The notes: generated by a model not told the origin, from the sequence alone. A stretch of DNA of 64,000 nt from Escherichia fergusonii ATCC 35469 (GCF_000026225.1 NC_011740.1:3844001-3908000), one strand, 5' to 3'. Shown: positions 17,701 through 30,228, numbered from the stretch's first letter. Numbers and translations are program-made.

Positions 17701-18926
17701 CAAACGACAGCTTCTTCGCGCTCAACCATTTTCTTCGCAGCTTTAATGGTGGTAGCAAGACCACGCAGTTCCAGCTTGCCGTAGATGAACGGTTTGAACA
17801 GTTCCAGTGCCATTTTCTTCGGCAGACCGCACTGATGCAGACGCAGGTATGGACCTACGGTGATTACAGAACGACCGGAGTAGTCAACACGCTTACCGAG
17901 CAGGTTCTGACGGAAACGACCCTGTTTACCTTTGATCATGTCGGCCAAAGATTTCAGAGGACGCTTGTTAGAACCAGTGATCGCACGACCACGACGACCG
18001 TTATCCAGCAGGGCGTCTACCGCTTCCTGCAGCATACGTTTTTCGTTACGTACGATGATGTCCGGCGCAGCCAGATCCAGCAGACGTTTCAGACGGTTGT
18101 TACGGTTAATGACGCGACGATACAGATCGTTCAGGTCAGAAGTCGCGAAACGACCACCATCCAGCGGAACCAGCGGACGCAGGTCTGGCGGCAGTACCGG
18201 CAGAACGGTCAGGATCATCCACTCTGGTTTGTTACCAGACTGAACGAACGCTTCCAGCAGTTTGATACGCTTGGTCAGCTTTTTACGCTTGGTTTCGGAG
18301 TTGGTTTCGTTCAGCTCTTCACGCAGCTGTTCGCACTCTTGCTCCAGATCCATGCTCTTCAGCAGAGCCTGGATTGCTTCCGCACCCATTTTCGCGTCGA
18401 ATTCGTCACCGAACTCTTCCAGCGCGTCCAGATACTGCTCTTCAGTCAGGATCTGCTGACGCTCCAGGTTGGTCATACCGCCTTCGATAACCACATAGGA
18501 TTCGAAGTACAGTACGCGTTCGATATCGCGCAGCGGCATATCGAGCAGCAGGCCGATACGGGACGGCAGCGATTTCAGGAACCAGATGTGCGCGGTCGGG
18601 GAAGCCAGTTCGATGTGGCCCATACGCTCACGGCGTACTTTAGTCTGGGTCACTTCAACGCCGCACTTCTCACAGATGACGCCACGGTGTTTCAGGCGCT
18701 TGTACTTACCGCACAGGCACTCGTAATCTTTTACCGGCCCAAAGATACGGGCGCAGAAAAGGCCGTCACGTTCTGGTTTGAACGTACGGTAGTTGATGGT
18801 TTCCGGCTTTTTAACTTCACCGAAAGACCATGAACGGATCATGTCTGGCGAAGCCAGAGCAATTTTGATCGCATCAAACTCTTCGGTTTTAGTCTGCGCT
18901 TTCAGAAACTTTAATAAATCTTTCAC
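14703..18926 (-). CDS. rpoC: RNA polymerase beta' subunit
   Basis: RpoC, 1407 aa, the normal E. coli length. It forms much of the active-site channel of RNA polymerase. The catalytic magnesium motif NADFDGD is present, as are the N-terminal zinc site (CLCGKYKRLKHRGVICEKCG) and the second zinc site (CDTDFGVCAHCYGRDL region). The trigger-loop region MRTFHIGGAASRAAA is intact. It follows rpoB by 76 bases and ends before a strong terminator. Confidence 0.99.
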   Translation of the reverse strand: MKDLLKFLKAQTKTEEFDAIKIALASPDMIRSWSFGEVKKPETINYRTFKPERDGLFCARIFGPVKDYECLCGKYKRLKHRGVICEKCGVEVTQTKVRRERMGHIELASPTAHIWFLKSLPSRIGLLLDMPLRDIERVLYFESYVVIEGGMTNLERQQILTEEQYLDALEEFGDEFDAKMGAEAIQALLKSMDLEQECEQLREELNETNSETKRKKLTKRIKLLEAFVQSGNKPEWMILTVLPVLPPDLRPLVPLDGGRFATSDLNDLYRRVINRNNRLKRLLDLAAPDIIVRNEKRMLQEAVDALLDNGRRGRAITGSNKRPLKSLADMIKGKQGRFRQNLLGKRVDYSGRSVITVGPYLRLHQCGLPKKMALELFKPFIYGKLELRGLATTIKAAKKMVEREEAVVWDILDEVIREHPVLLNRAPTLHRLGIQAFEPVLIEGKAIQLHPLVCAAYNADFDGDQMAVHVPLTLEAQLEARALMMSTNNILSPANGEPIIVPSQDVVLGLYYMTRDCVNAKGEGMVLTGPKEAERLYRSGLASLHARVKVRITEYEKDANGELVAKTSLKDTTVGRAILWMIVPKGLPYSIVNQALGKKAISKMLNTCYRILGLKPTVIFADQIMYTGFAYAARSGASVGIDDMVIPEKKHEIISEAEAEVAEIQEQFQSGLVTAGERYNKVIDIWAAANDRVSKAMMDNLQTETVINRDGQEEKQVSFNSIYMMADSGARGSAAQIRQLAGMRGLMAKPDGSIIETPITANFREGLNVLQYFISTHGARKGLADTALKTANSGYLTRRLVDVAQDLVVTEDDCGTHEGIMMTPVIEGGDVKEPLRDRVLGRVTAEDVLKPGTADILVPRNTLLHEQWCDLLEENSVDAVKVRSVVSCDTDFGVCAHCYGRDLARGHIINKGEAIGVIAAQSIGEPGTQLTMRTFHIGGAASRAAAESSIQVKNKGSIKLSNVKSVVNSSGKLVITSRNTELKLIDEFGRTKESYKVPYGAVLAKGDGEQVAGGETVANWDPHTMPVITEVSGFVRFTDMIDGQTITRQTDELTGLSSLVVLDSAERTAGGKDLRPALKIVDAQGNDVLIPGTDMPAQYFLPGKAIVQLEDGVQISSGDTLARIPQESGGTKDITGGLPRVADLFEARRPKEPAILAEISGVVSFGKETKGKRRLVITPVDGSEPYEEMIPKWRQLNVFEGERVERGDVISDGPEAPHDILRLRGVHAVTRYIVNEVQDVYRLQGVKINDKHIEVIVRQMLRKATIVNAGSSDFLEGEQVEYSRVKIANRELEANGKVGATYSRDLLGITKASLATESFISAASFQETTRVLTEAAVAGKRDELRGLKENVIVGRLIPAGTGYAYHQDRMRRRAAGEAPAAPQVTAEDASASLAELLNAGLGGSDNE

Positions 18927-19002
18927 GGATTTGCTCCCGTCGGAGTTAGCACAATCCGCTGCCGGGTTTTACCCCGACAGCAGTGACCTGTTTGAGCGAG
19001 AA

Positions 19003-22000
19003 TTACTCGTCTTCCAGTTCGATGTTGATACCCAGCGAACGAATCTCTTTCAACAATACGTTGAAGGATTCTGGCATGCCCGGCTCCATCTGATGGTTGC
19101 CGTCCACGATGTTTTTATACATCTTGGTACGACCGTTCACGTCATCAGACTTAACGGTGAGCATTTCCTGCAGGGTGTATGCTGCGCCGTATGCTTCCAG
19201 CGCCCACACTTCCATCTCCCCGAAACGCTGACCACCGAACTGTGCCTTACCACCCAGCGGCTGCTGAGTAACCAGGCTGTAAGAACCGGTGGAACGCGCG
19301 TGCATCTTGTCGTCGACCAGGTGGTTCAGTTTCAGCATGTACATGTAACCAACGGTTACCGGACGTTCGAACTGTTCACCAGTGCGACCGTCGTACAGGC
19401 GGATCTGACCAGAAGTCGGCAGGTCGCCAAGTTTCAGCAGTTCTTTAATTTCTGCTTCTTTCGCACCGTCGAAGACCGGCGTTGCGATTGGCATACCTTT
19501 GCGCAGGTTTTCAGCCAGACGCATAACTTCTTCATCGCTGAAGGTACTCAGGTCAACTTTCTGACGAACGTCAGCGCCCAGATCGTATGCACGCTGGATG
19601 AATTCGCGCAGTTTCGCGACTTCTTGCTGCTGTTTCAGCATGGCGTTGATCTTGTCGCCGATACCTTTCGCAGCCATACCCAGGTGGGTTTCGAGGATCT
19701 GACCGATGTTCATACGAGACGGTACGCCCAGCGGGTTCAGTACGATGTCTACCGGCGTACCGTTTTCATCGTAAGGCATATCTTCGATCGGGTTGATCTT
19801 AGAAATTACACCCTTGTTACCGTGACGACCTGCCATCTTGTCACCAGGCTGGATACGGCGTTTAACCGCCAGATATACCTTAACAATCTTCAGCACGCCC
19901 GGTGCCAGATCGTCACCCTGGGTGATTTTGCGGCGTTTCGCTTCGAGTTTCTTCTCGAACTCGTGTTTCAGTTCGTCATACTGCTCAGCCAGCTGTTCCA
20001 GCTGATTTTGTTTCTCTTCGTCGGTCAGGCCCAGCTCCAGCCAGCGATCGCGCGGCAGTTTGTCGAGCTTCTCAGCTTCAACGCCACCGGCTACCAGCAC
20101 AGCACGGATACGGCTGAACAGACCCGCTTCGAGGATCTGCAGTTCTTCAGACAGGTCTTTCTTCGCCTGTTTGAGCTGCATTTCTTCGATTTCCAGCGCA
20201 CGTTTGTCTTTTTCTACGCCATCGCGAGTAAAGACCTGAACGTCGATAACCGTACCGGATACACCGTTTGGTACGCGCAGAGAAGAGTCTTTAACGTCAG
20301 ACGCTTTCTCACCGAAGATCGCACGCAGCAGTTTTTCTTCTGGAGTCAGCTGGGTTTCACCTTTCGGCGTTACCTTACCAACCAGAATGTCGCCACCGGT
20401 CACTTCCGCACCAATGTAAACGATACCGGATTCATCCAGTTTGGAGAGCGCAGCTTCCCCCACGTTCGGGATGTCAGCGGTGATCTCTTCTGGCCCCAAC
20501 TTGGTGTCACGGGACACACATGCCAGTTCCTGAATGTGAATGGTGGTGAAACGATCTTCCTGAACAACACGCTCGGATACGAGGATGGAGTCTTCGAAGT
20601 TGTAACCATTCCACGGCATGAACGCTACACGCATGTTCTGACCGAGCGCCAGTTCACCGAGGTCGGTGGACGGGCCGTCTGCCAGCACGTCGCCACGTTC
20701 TACCGGTTCACCCAGAGACACACACGGCATCTGGTTGATACAGGTGTTCTGGTTAGAACGGGTGTACTTGGTCAGGTTGTAGATGTCGATACCTGCTTCA
20801 CCCGGATACATCTCATCTTCGTTAACTTTGATAACGATACGGGAAGCATCCACGTACTGAACGACACCACCACGTTTAGCAACCGCAGTTACACCGGAGT
20901 CAACGGCAACAGCACGTTCCATACCCGTACCAACCAGCGGCTTATCAGCACGCAGAGTCGGAACGGCCTGACGTTGCATGTTCGCACCCATCAATGCACG
21001 GTTGGCGTCATCGTGTTCAAGGAACGGGATCAGGGACGCACCGACGGATACCACCTGCTGGGTGGATACGTCCATGTAGTCAACCTGGTCGCGGCTGAAC
21101 AAGCTGGATTCGCCTTTGCTACGGCAAGTTACCAGGTCTTCTACAAAGTGGCCTTCTTCATCCAGGTTGGAGTTCGCCTGGGCGATAACGTAGTTGCCTT
21201 CTTCGATAGCAGACAGGTAGTGAATTTCGTCGGTTACAACACCGTCAATCACTTTACGGTACGGCGTCTCAAGGAAGCCATATTCGTTAGTCTGTGCGTA
21301 CACGGACAGGGAGTTGATCAGACCGATGTTCGGACCTTCAGGGGTTTCGATTGGACATACGCGACCGTAGTGAGTCGGGTGTACGTCTCGAACTTCGAAG
21401 CCTGCACGTTCACGGGTCAGACCGCCTGGGCCGAGTGCGGAGATACGACGCTTGTGTGTAATCTCAGACAGCGGGTTGTTCTGGTCCATAAACTGAGACA
21501 GCTGGCTGGAACCAAAGAACTCTTTCACTGCTGCAGAAATCGGCTTGGCGTTGATCATATCCTGAGGCATCAGGGTATCCAGATCGCCCAGAGACAAACG
21601 CTCTTTCACCGCACGCTCTACACGTACCAGGCCAACGCGGAACTGGTTTTCCGCCATTTCGCCAACGGAACGGATACGACGGTTACCGAGGTGGTCGATA
21701 TCATCGACTTCGCCTTTACCGTTACGGATATCGATGAGCTTTTTCATAACATCAATGATGTCGTCTTTGCTCAGGATACCGGAACCTTCGATTTCGTCGC
21801 GCAGCAGAGAACGGTTGAACTTCATACGACCAACCGCAGACAAGTCATAGCGGTCTTCGGAGAAGAACAGGTTCTCGAACAGGCTTTCAGCGGCTTCACG
21901 AGTCGGCGGCTCGCCAGGGCGCATCATGCGGTAGATTTCTACCAGTGCGCTCAGACGGTCGTTAGTTGGGTCGACACGTAAGGTTTCAGAGATATACGGG

Positions 22001-23031
22001 CCGTGATCCAGATCGTTGGTGAACAGCGTTTCGATACGCTTGTGACCAGACTGGCTCAGCTTAGCCAGCAGATCCAGGCTCAGCTCCATGTTCGCAGCAC
22101 AGATCAGCTCACCAGTAGACTCATCAATGTAGTCTTTAGCAACCACTTTACCTGCGATGTACTCAACCGGGACTTCGATCAGTTTGACGTCGTCTTTTTC
22201 CAGCTGGCGAATGTGGCGCGCAGTAATGCGGCGGCCTTTTTCTACGTACACTTTACCGTTAGCTTCGATGTCAAAAGATGCGGTTTCACCACGCAGGCGT
22301 TCCGGCACCAGTTCCATCTGCAGCTTGTTATCACGGATTTCAAAGATAACTTTTTCAAAGAACAGGTCGAGGATCTGCTCTGTGGTGTAGTTCAGGGCAC
22401 GCAGAATGATGGTCGCAGGCAGTTTACGGCGACGGTCGATACGTACGAACAGGTTGTCCTTCGGATCGAATTCGAAGTCCAGCCAGGAACCACGGTAAGG
22501 GATGATGCGCGCGTTATACAGCACTTTACCCGAAGAGTGGGTTTTACCTTTGTCGGAGTCAAAGAAGACGCCCGGACTACGGTGCAGCTGGGAAACGATA
22601 ACACGCTCAGTACCGTTGATAACAAAGGTACCGTTGTCCGTCATGAGCGGAATTTCGCCCATGTAGACTTCTTGTTCTTTAATGTCTTTTACGGTGCCTT
22701 CCGGCGCTTCGCGCTCATAGATCACCAGACGCAGTTTAACGCGCAGCGGTGCGGAATAGGTCACGCCACGGATTTGACATTCCTGGACGTCAAACACCGG
22801 TTCGCCAAGGCGGTAGCTGACGTATTGCAGCTCGGAATTACCGCTGTAGCTCTGAATCGGGAATACGGAACGGAAAGCAGCTTCCAGACCATACTGCCCT
22901 TCAGGATCTTGCTCGATAAATTTCTGAAACGAGTCAAGCTGGATAGAAAGGAGATAAGGTACATCCAGAACTTGTGGACGTTTACCAAAATCCTTACGAA
23001 TACGTTTTTTCTCGGTATAGGAGTAAACCAT
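19003..23031 (-). CDS. rpoB: RNA polymerase beta subunit
   Basis: RpoB, 1342 aa from the ATG giving MVYSYTEKK, the known start; the open frame runs 11 codons further up but those are leader. It forms the other half of the catalytic cleft with RpoC. The rifampicin-binding cluster reads as wild type (SSQLSQFMDQNNPLSEITHK and KRRISALGPGGL), so no common resistance change is visible. It is cotranscribed with rplJL through an attenuator in the 319-base rplL-rpoB spacer. Confidence 0.99.
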   Translation of the reverse strand: MVYSYTEKKRIRKDFGKRPQVLDVPYLLSIQLDSFQKFIEQDPEGQYGLEAAFRSVFPIQSYSGNSELQYVSYRLGEPVFDVQECQIRGVTYSAPLRVKLRLVIYEREAPEGTVKDIKEQEVYMGEIPLMTDNGTFVINGTERVIVSQLHRSPGVFFDSDKGKTHSSGKVLYNARIIPYRGSWLDFEFDPKDNLFVRIDRRRKLPATIILRALNYTTEQILDLFFEKVIFEIRDNKLQMELVPERLRGETASFDIEANGKVYVEKGRRITARHIRQLEKDDVKLIEVPVEYIAGKVVAKDYIDESTGELICAANMELSLDLLAKLSQSGHKRIETLFTNDLDHGPYISETLRVDPTNDRLSALVEIYRMMRPGEPPTREAAESLFENLFFSEDRYDLSAVGRMKFNRSLLRDEIEGSGILSKDDIIDVMKKLIDIRNGKGEVDDIDHLGNRRIRSVGEMAENQFRVGLVRVERAVKERLSLGDLDTLMPQDMINAKPISAAVKEFFGSSQLSQFMDQNNPLSEITHKRRISALGPGGLTRERAGFEVRDVHPTHYGRVCPIETPEGPNIGLINSLSVYAQTNEYGFLETPYRKVIDGVVTDEIHYLSAIEEGNYVIAQANSNLDEEGHFVEDLVTCRSKGESSLFSRDQVDYMDVSTQQVVSVGASLIPFLEHDDANRALMGANMQRQAVPTLRADKPLVGTGMERAVAVDSGVTAVAKRGGVVQYVDASRIVIKVNEDEMYPGEAGIDIYNLTKYTRSNQNTCINQMPCVSLGEPVERGDVLADGPSTDLGELALGQNMRVAFMPWNGYNFEDSILVSERVVQEDRFTTIHIQELACVSRDTKLGPEEITADIPNVGEAALSKLDESGIVYIGAEVTGGDILVGKVTPKGETQLTPEEKLLRAIFGEKASDVKDSSLRVPNGVSGTVIDVQVFTRDGVEKDKRALEIEEMQLKQAKKDLSEELQILEAGLFSRIRAVLVAGGVEAEKLDKLPRDRWLELGLTDEEKQNQLEQLAEQYDELKHEFEKKLEAKRRKITQGDDLAPGVLKIVKVYLAVKRRIQPGDKMAGRHGNKGVISKINPIEDMPYDENGTPVDIVLNPLGVPSRMNIGQILETHLGMAAKGIGDKINAMLKQQQEVAKLREFIQRAYDLGADVRQKVDLSTFSDEEVMRLAENLRKGMPIATPVFDGAKEAEIKELLKLGDLPTSGQIRLYDGRTGEQFERPVTVGYMYMLKLNHLVDDKMHARSTGSYSLVTQQPLGGKAQFGGQRFGEMEVWALEAYGAAYTLQEMLTVKSDDVNGRTKMYKNIVDGNHQMEPGMPESFNVLLKEIRSLGINIELEDE

Positions 23032-23285
23032 AGGGTTCCTCAGCTCGCTGACAAGTCGACCCATCTGTCCATTGAGCGGACAGTTTGTGCAACACTATTT
23101 TGTTGACCGGAAAATGGAACACTTTCCGCAATGCCTGTTGCTATCACGCTTAAACCATTTCATTGCGATTTACACAGAACGGGCGTCCTGTCGCAGTATA
23201 TTAAGTCGTCGATAGAAACAAGCATTGAAAGGCACAGCAGTAGTCAAACAGTGTGAAACGCTACTGGCGCCTTACAGCGCAAAAA

Positions 23286-23311
23286 GGCTGGTGACTAAAA
23301 AGTCACCAGCC
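23286..23311 (-). terminator. rplL-rpoB attenuator
   Basis: An 11-base perfect stem (GGCTGGTGACT/AGTCACCAGCC) with a TAAA-type loop, followed on the minus strand by a T-run (the A-run at 23281-23285). It lies 40 bases after the rplL stop. This is the known partial terminator that lowers rpoBC transcription relative to the ribosomal genes. The rest of 23032-23285 is the leader, where RNase III processing is described in E. coli; no other gene is visible. Confidence 0.92.
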
Positions 23312-23350
23312 ATCAGCCTGATTTCTCAGGCTGCAACCGGAAGGGTTGGC

Positions 23351-23716
<366 letters not shown>

Positions 23717-23782
23717 TTAAATTGTTCCTGAATATCAGAATAAGTTTATACGTAAGCGAATGCGTTAAAAAGATAACTGCGA

Positions 23783-24280
23783 TTAAGCAGCTTCTTTCGC
23801 ATCGCGTACAGCAGCCAGAGTACGAACCAGTTTGCCAGCCGAAGCTTCTTTCATGGTTGCCATCAGGCGTGCAATTGCTTCTTCGTAGGTCGGCAGAGTT
23901 GCCAGGCGGTCGATCTGAGACGCCGGGATCAGCTCACCTTCAAAGGCAGCGGCTTTGACCTCAAATTTTGCATTCGCTTTCGCGAACTCTTTGAACAGAC
24001 GAGCAGCTGCGCCCGGGTGTTCCATAGAGTATGCAATCAGGGTCGGACCAACAAACGCGTCTTTCAGGCACTCGAACGGAGTACCTTCAACAGCACGGCG
24101 CAGCAGGGTGTTACGAACAACACGCATGTATACGCCAGCTTCGCGACCTGCTTTACGCAGTTCAGTCATTTTATCTACAGTTACGCCACGGGAATCCGCA
24201 ACTACTGCAGACAGCGCGCCTTTGGCTACTTCGCTGACTTCAGCAACAATCGCTTGTTTGTCTTGAAGATTTAAAGCCAT
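23783..24280 (-). CDS. rplJ: Ribosomal protein uL10
   Basis: L10, 165 aa, the base of the ribosomal stalk. It binds 23S rRNA through its N-terminal domain and L7/L12 dimers through its C-terminal helix. The sequence starts [15 protein letters not shown] and is full length. The L10-L12 complex represses its own translation by binding the leader just upstream. Confidence 0.99.
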
Positions 24281-24670
24281 TAGCTTTGCTCCTGGATGTT
24301 TGCCAGAGAAAATCTCTGGAACTCACTTCACTCCTCCAAACGGAGAGAGCGTCTTAATTACGGTGAGCAGAAACAAGCCAGAATATAAAAGAATAATCTT
24401 AGCGTTCTGTCACCGTCTACGCAGGGGATTAAGTTTCTTGCGAAACTCCTGCGGTCTTCGACGGAGGCCTGGATAGGCCAGGCTCCAACGAACAAATCTT
24501 TTCTATCCGTCGCTATTCAGCTTGTAGCGGCGTTGGCTTCCTTCGTTCGCACCAGTCACATAGTTAGCTATGCTCCTGGCGACTCACTCAGTTGCCGCCT
24601 TGCTACAATCCGAATATCTCGGATATACGTCTGCATTAAGCATTATACGTGGGGGTAAGATTGTAGACAA
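24281..24670 (-). promoter_or_regulatory. rplJ promoter and L10 leader
   Basis: This 412-base interval between rplA and rplJ holds no gene. On the minus strand, TTGTCT (24665-24670) and TATAAT (24642-24647), 17 bases apart, match the known P-L10 promoter. The long leader that follows to 24281 contains several hairpins (around 24430-24480 and 24495-24590) and is the established target of translational autoregulation by L10-L12. Confidence 0.85.
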
Positions 24671-24692
24671 AATCACCGCCCACGTAAAGGCA

Positions 24693-25892
<1,200 letters not shown>

Positions 25893-25917
25893 TTACGGGC
25901 AAGGCCCATAAAAACAA

Positions 25918-25956
25918 AAGGCGCGAAATTGTATTCCAATCTCGCGCCTTGTGCAA
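25918..25956 (-). promoter_or_regulatory. P-L11 promoter overlapping a hairpin after nusG
   Basis: On the minus strand TTGCAC (25951-25956) and TACAAT (25928-25933), 17 bases apart, form the rplKA promoter. The spacer and the -10 lie inside an inverted repeat (25918-25930 with 25939-25950; core AAGGCGCGA), with a T-rich run after it, which looks like the secE-nusG terminator. One segment seems to serve as both terminator and promoter. Confidence 0.75.
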
Positions 25957-25987
25957 CGATTAAATCGCCGCTTTTTTGATCGCTGGG

Positions 25988-26533
25988 TTAGGCTTTTTCA
26001 ACCTGGCTGAAGTCCAGCTCTACCGGGGTCGCACGACCGAAGATAGAAACAGACACTTTCAGACGAGATTTCTCGTAATCCACTTCTTCAACAACACCGT
26101 TGAAGTCAGCGAACGGACCATCATTAACACGGACCATTTCACCCGGTTCAAACAACGTTTTCGGACGCGGCTTATCACCAACCTGCTGCAGGCGGTTCAT
26201 AATCGCATCGACTTCTTTATCGCTGATTGGCGCAGGACGATCGGAAGTACCGCCGATGAAGCCCATCACACGCGGTACGCTGCGCACCAGGTGCCAGCTC
26301 GCGTCGTTCATCACCATCTGAACGAGGACGTAGCCAGGGAAGAATTTACGTTCGCTTTTGCGACGCTGACCGCCACGGATTTCAACCACTTCTTCGGTTG
26401 GTACCATGACTTCACCAAACAAATCTTCCATGTTGTGTAATTTGATATGCTCACGCAGCGACGTTGCTACGCGGCCTTCAAAACCGGAAAACGCCTGAAC
26501 GACGTACCAGCGCTTTTTAGGAGCTTCAGACAT
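25988..26533 (-). CDS. nusG: Transcription elongation/termination factor NusG
   Basis: NusG, 181 aa. The N-terminal NGN domain (KKRWYVVQAFSGFEGRVA) binds the clamp of RNA polymerase and suppresses pausing. The C-terminal KOW domain (PFADFNGVVEEVDYEKSRLKVSV) binds Rho or S10, linking transcription to termination or translation. One base separates it from secE; the two form an operon. Confidence 0.99.
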   Translation of the reverse strand: MSEAPKKRWYVVQAFSGFEGRVATSLREHIKLHNMEDLFGEVMVPTEEVVEIRGGQRRKSERKFFPGYVLVQMVMNDASWHLVRSVPRVMGFIGGTSDRPAPISDKEVDAIMNRLQQVGDKPRPKTLFEPGEMVRVNDGPFADFNGVVEEVDYEKSRLKVSVSIFGRATPVELDFSQVEKA

Positions 26534-26534
26534 C

Positions 26535-26918
26535 TCAGAACCTCAGGCCAGTGATAAAGGATACCAGGCGAACCAGAATACCATCCAGTCCCCACAGGAT
26601 CAGTGACATTACTGCGGTAACCGCAGCCACAATCAGCGTGGTGTGCAATGTTTCCTGGCGAGTCGGCCAAATGACCTTACGGACTTCGGTACGCGCTTCA
26701 CGGGCAAAAGCAACGGTAGCTTTACCTTTTGTCGTTAACAGCGCGACACCACCCGCTGCAGCAATCAGAATTACTACGGCCAGCGCACGCAGCGGCAGCA
26801 TAATGTCGCGATAAAGATAGTTGCCGACAATCGCCACCAGGAGCAATGCCACCACAACGACCCACTTCATCGCTTCCAGGCCGCGCCCGCTTCCTTGAGC
26901 TTCGGTATTCGCACTCAT
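26535..26918 (-). CDS. secE: Protein translocase subunit SecE
   Basis: SecE, 127 aa, with three membrane segments as in E. coli (around [35 protein letters not shown] and [20 protein letters not shown]). It clamps the SecY channel of the Sec translocon. The conserved cytoplasmic helix [17 protein letters not shown] comes before the last membrane helix. It is cotranscribed with nusG. Confidence 0.99.
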
Positions 26919-27004
26919 AAACCAACCTGTCAGAAGTATTCTACAAACATTTTCACCCCGCGATCGCGAGGCAAACCAAATCGAAACGCGTATTAGCTTT
27001 TCGG

Positions 27005-27035
27005 ATTATACGCCCTCAACAGAGCCTGTCTCAGC
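27005..27035 (-). promoter_or_regulatory. Probable secE-nusG promoter
   Basis: On the minus strand a good TATAAT (27005-27010) lies about 87 bases upstream of secE, in the tufB-secE gap. The -35 region is weak: TGAGAC at 17 bases is the best match. Confidence 0.6.
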
Positions 27036-27090
27036 AATGATTATGACAAAGAAAATCACTGATGAGCCAGGTTCTGGTACGAAAGCGTGC

Positions 27091-27118
27091 AAAAAGGGCA
27101 TCAAATGATGCCCTTTTA
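27091..27118 (-). terminator. tufB terminator
   Basis: AAAGGGCATCA pairs with TGATGCCCTTT around a short AA(A)-type loop, followed on the minus strand by a T-run. It lies about 30 bases after tufB and ends the thrU-tyrU-glyT-thrT-tufB unit. Confidence 0.9.
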
Positions 27119-27147
27119 GTGCGCATTGCGTCAAATGTTATCGGCAA

Positions 27148-28368
<1,221 letters not shown>

Positions 28369-28446
28369 TCACCACATCAACCAGGCAACATGCCCGACTT
28401 GTTGAATGCAATAAACAGAAGGAAAAAACAGGGAGGAGAAAAGAAG

Positions 28447-28522
28447 TGGTGCTGATAGGCAGATTCGAACTGCCGACCTCACCCTTACCAAGGGTGCGCT
28501 CTACCAACTGAGCTATATCAGC
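28447..28522 (-). tRNA. thrT: tRNA-Thr (GGU)
   Basis: 76 bases on the minus strand, from GCTGATATAGCTCAGTTGG to an encoded CCA end. The anticodon is GGT (loop TTGGTAA). The T-arm GTTCGAATC is intact. It is the last tRNA of the cluster before tufB. Confidence 0.98.
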
Positions 28523-28528
28523 ACATCT

Positions 28529-28603
<75 letters not shown>

Positions 28604-28719
28604 ATCCTGGAACTCGGCTACCTGATTTTCATTCTGCACTGAATATCGAGAGAAGCTCTCTTTATTCGAGCCGGTAAGCGAACTTATCGTCTCGGGCTAC
28701 GCCATCGCGTGGCCGAAAT

Positions 28720-28804
<85 letters not shown>

Positions 28805-28812
28805 GGACTTGA

Positions 28813-28888
<76 letters not shown>

Positions 28889-28902
28889 ATCAAGTAGCGC
28901 GC

Positions 28903-28931
28903 ATTCTATGGAGACATGCGAGTTCATGCAA
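28903..28931 (-). promoter_or_regulatory. Promoter of the thrU-tufB operon
   Basis: On the minus strand TTGCAT (28926-28931) and TAGAAT (28903-28908) are 17 bases apart, followed by a GCGCGC discriminator typical of stringently controlled tRNA promoters. An A+T-rich tract upstream (around 28932-28960) resembles an UP element. The rest of 28932-29249 is the coaA upstream region, where I see no gene. Confidence 0.85.
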
Positions 28932-29249
28932 CTAAAAAATTGCATAATTTGTTTTATTGGTCACATTTTATGCGACACGATGAAGAAACAGTCGAACAGA
29001 GGGCAAATTAGCACACTTTTTCAACATCATTGTTCTCAACAATGCGCTCCTTCTAAAGCGCAATTCTTTTTATCAGATGGAATATCTGTCACATTGCTTT
29101 TCAACGATAGCTTCCTGGGAGAGATTTTTTCTTATTATTCCTCCCCATCTGGTGTTACCCTCCTGCCCATTAACCCATTCAACAGAACTGTGACGCGCCA
29201 TGGCAAATATCGTTTTGCCGATAGAGCTATGACCGCCAGAAACATGCTT

Positions 29250-30200
29250 ATGAGTATAAAAGAGCAAACGTTAATGACGCCTTACCTACAGTTTGACCGC
29301 AACCAGTGGGCAGCTCTGCGTGATTCCGTACCTATGACGTTATCGGAAGATGAGATCGCCCGTCTCAAAGGTATTAATGAAGATCTCTCGTTAGAAGAAG
29401 TTGCCGAGATCTATTTACCTCTGTCACGTTTGCTGAACTTCTATATAAGCTCGAATCTGCGCCGTCAGGCAGTTCTGGAACAGTTTCTTGGTACCAACGG
29501 GCAACGCATTCCTTACATTATCAGTATTGCTGGTAGTGTCGCGGTGGGGAAAAGTACAACCGCCCGTGTATTGCAGGCGCTATTAAGCCGTTGGCCGGAA
29601 CATCGTCGTGTTGAACTGATCACTACAGATGGCTTCCTTCACCCTAATCAGGTTCTGAAAGAACGTGGTCTGATGAAGAAGAAAGGCTTCCCGGAATCGT
29701 ATGATATGCATCGCCTGGTGAAGTTTGTTTCCGATCTCAAGTCCGGCGTGCCAAACGTTACGGCACCAGTTTACTCGCATCTTATTTATGATGTGATCCC
29801 GGATGGAGATAAAACGGTTGTTCAGCCTGATATTTTAATTCTTGAAGGGTTAAATGTCTTACAGAGCGGGATGGATTATCCACACGATCCACATCATGTA
29901 TTTGTTTCTGATTTTGTCGATTTTTCGATATATGTTGATGCTCCGGAAGACTTACTTCAGACATGGTATATCAACCGTTTTCTGAAATTCCGCGAAGGGG
30001 CTTTTACCGACCCGGATTCCTATTTTCATAACTACGCGAAATTAACTAAAGAAGAAGCTATTAAGACTGCCATGACGTTGTGGAAAGAGATCAACTGGCT
30101 GAACTTAAAGCAAAATATTCTACCTACTCGTGAGCGTGCCAGTTTAATCCTGACGAAAAGTGCTAATCATGCGGTAGAAGAGGTCAGACTACGCAAATAA
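29250..30200 (+). CDS. coaA: Pantothenate kinase
   Basis: CoaA, 316 aa, type I enzyme. It phosphorylates pantothenate, the rate-limiting step of CoA synthesis, and is inhibited by CoA. The P-loop GSVAVGKST (about residues 95-103, Lys101) is present. The frame stays open 114 codons further upstream, but the ATG at 29250 (MSIKEQTLM) is the known start and the upstream frame overlaps the tRNA promoter region. It is divergent from the tRNA-tufB operon and convergent with birA. Confidence 0.97.
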   Translation: MSIKEQTLMTPYLQFDRNQWAALRDSVPMTLSEDEIARLKGINEDLSLEEVAEIYLPLSRLLNFYISSNLRRQAVLEQFLGTNGQRIPYIISIAGSVAVGKSTTARVLQALLSRWPEHRRVELITTDGFLHPNQVLKERGLMKKKGFPESYDMHRLVKFVSDLKSGVPNVTAPVYSHLIYDVIPDGDKTVVQPDILILEGLNVLQSGMDYPHDPHHVFVSDFVDFSIYVDAPEDLLQTWYINRFLKFREGAFTDPDSYFHNYAKLTKEEAIKTAMTLWKEINWLNLKQNILPTRERASLILTKSANHAVEEVRLRK

Positions 30201-30228
30201 TTTGCAGGGGAGCTAATGCTCCCCTTTC

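Noticed and set aside
14703..23031. Possible rifampicin-resistance changes in rpoB
   Set aside because: The resistance cluster reads as wild type, including Ser, Asp, His, Arg and Ser at the usual positions.
28908..29249. A 114-codon N-terminal extension of CoaA
   Set aside because: The known protein starts at 29250 (MSIKEQ) and the extension overlaps the thrU operon promoter; the extra residues show no domain.
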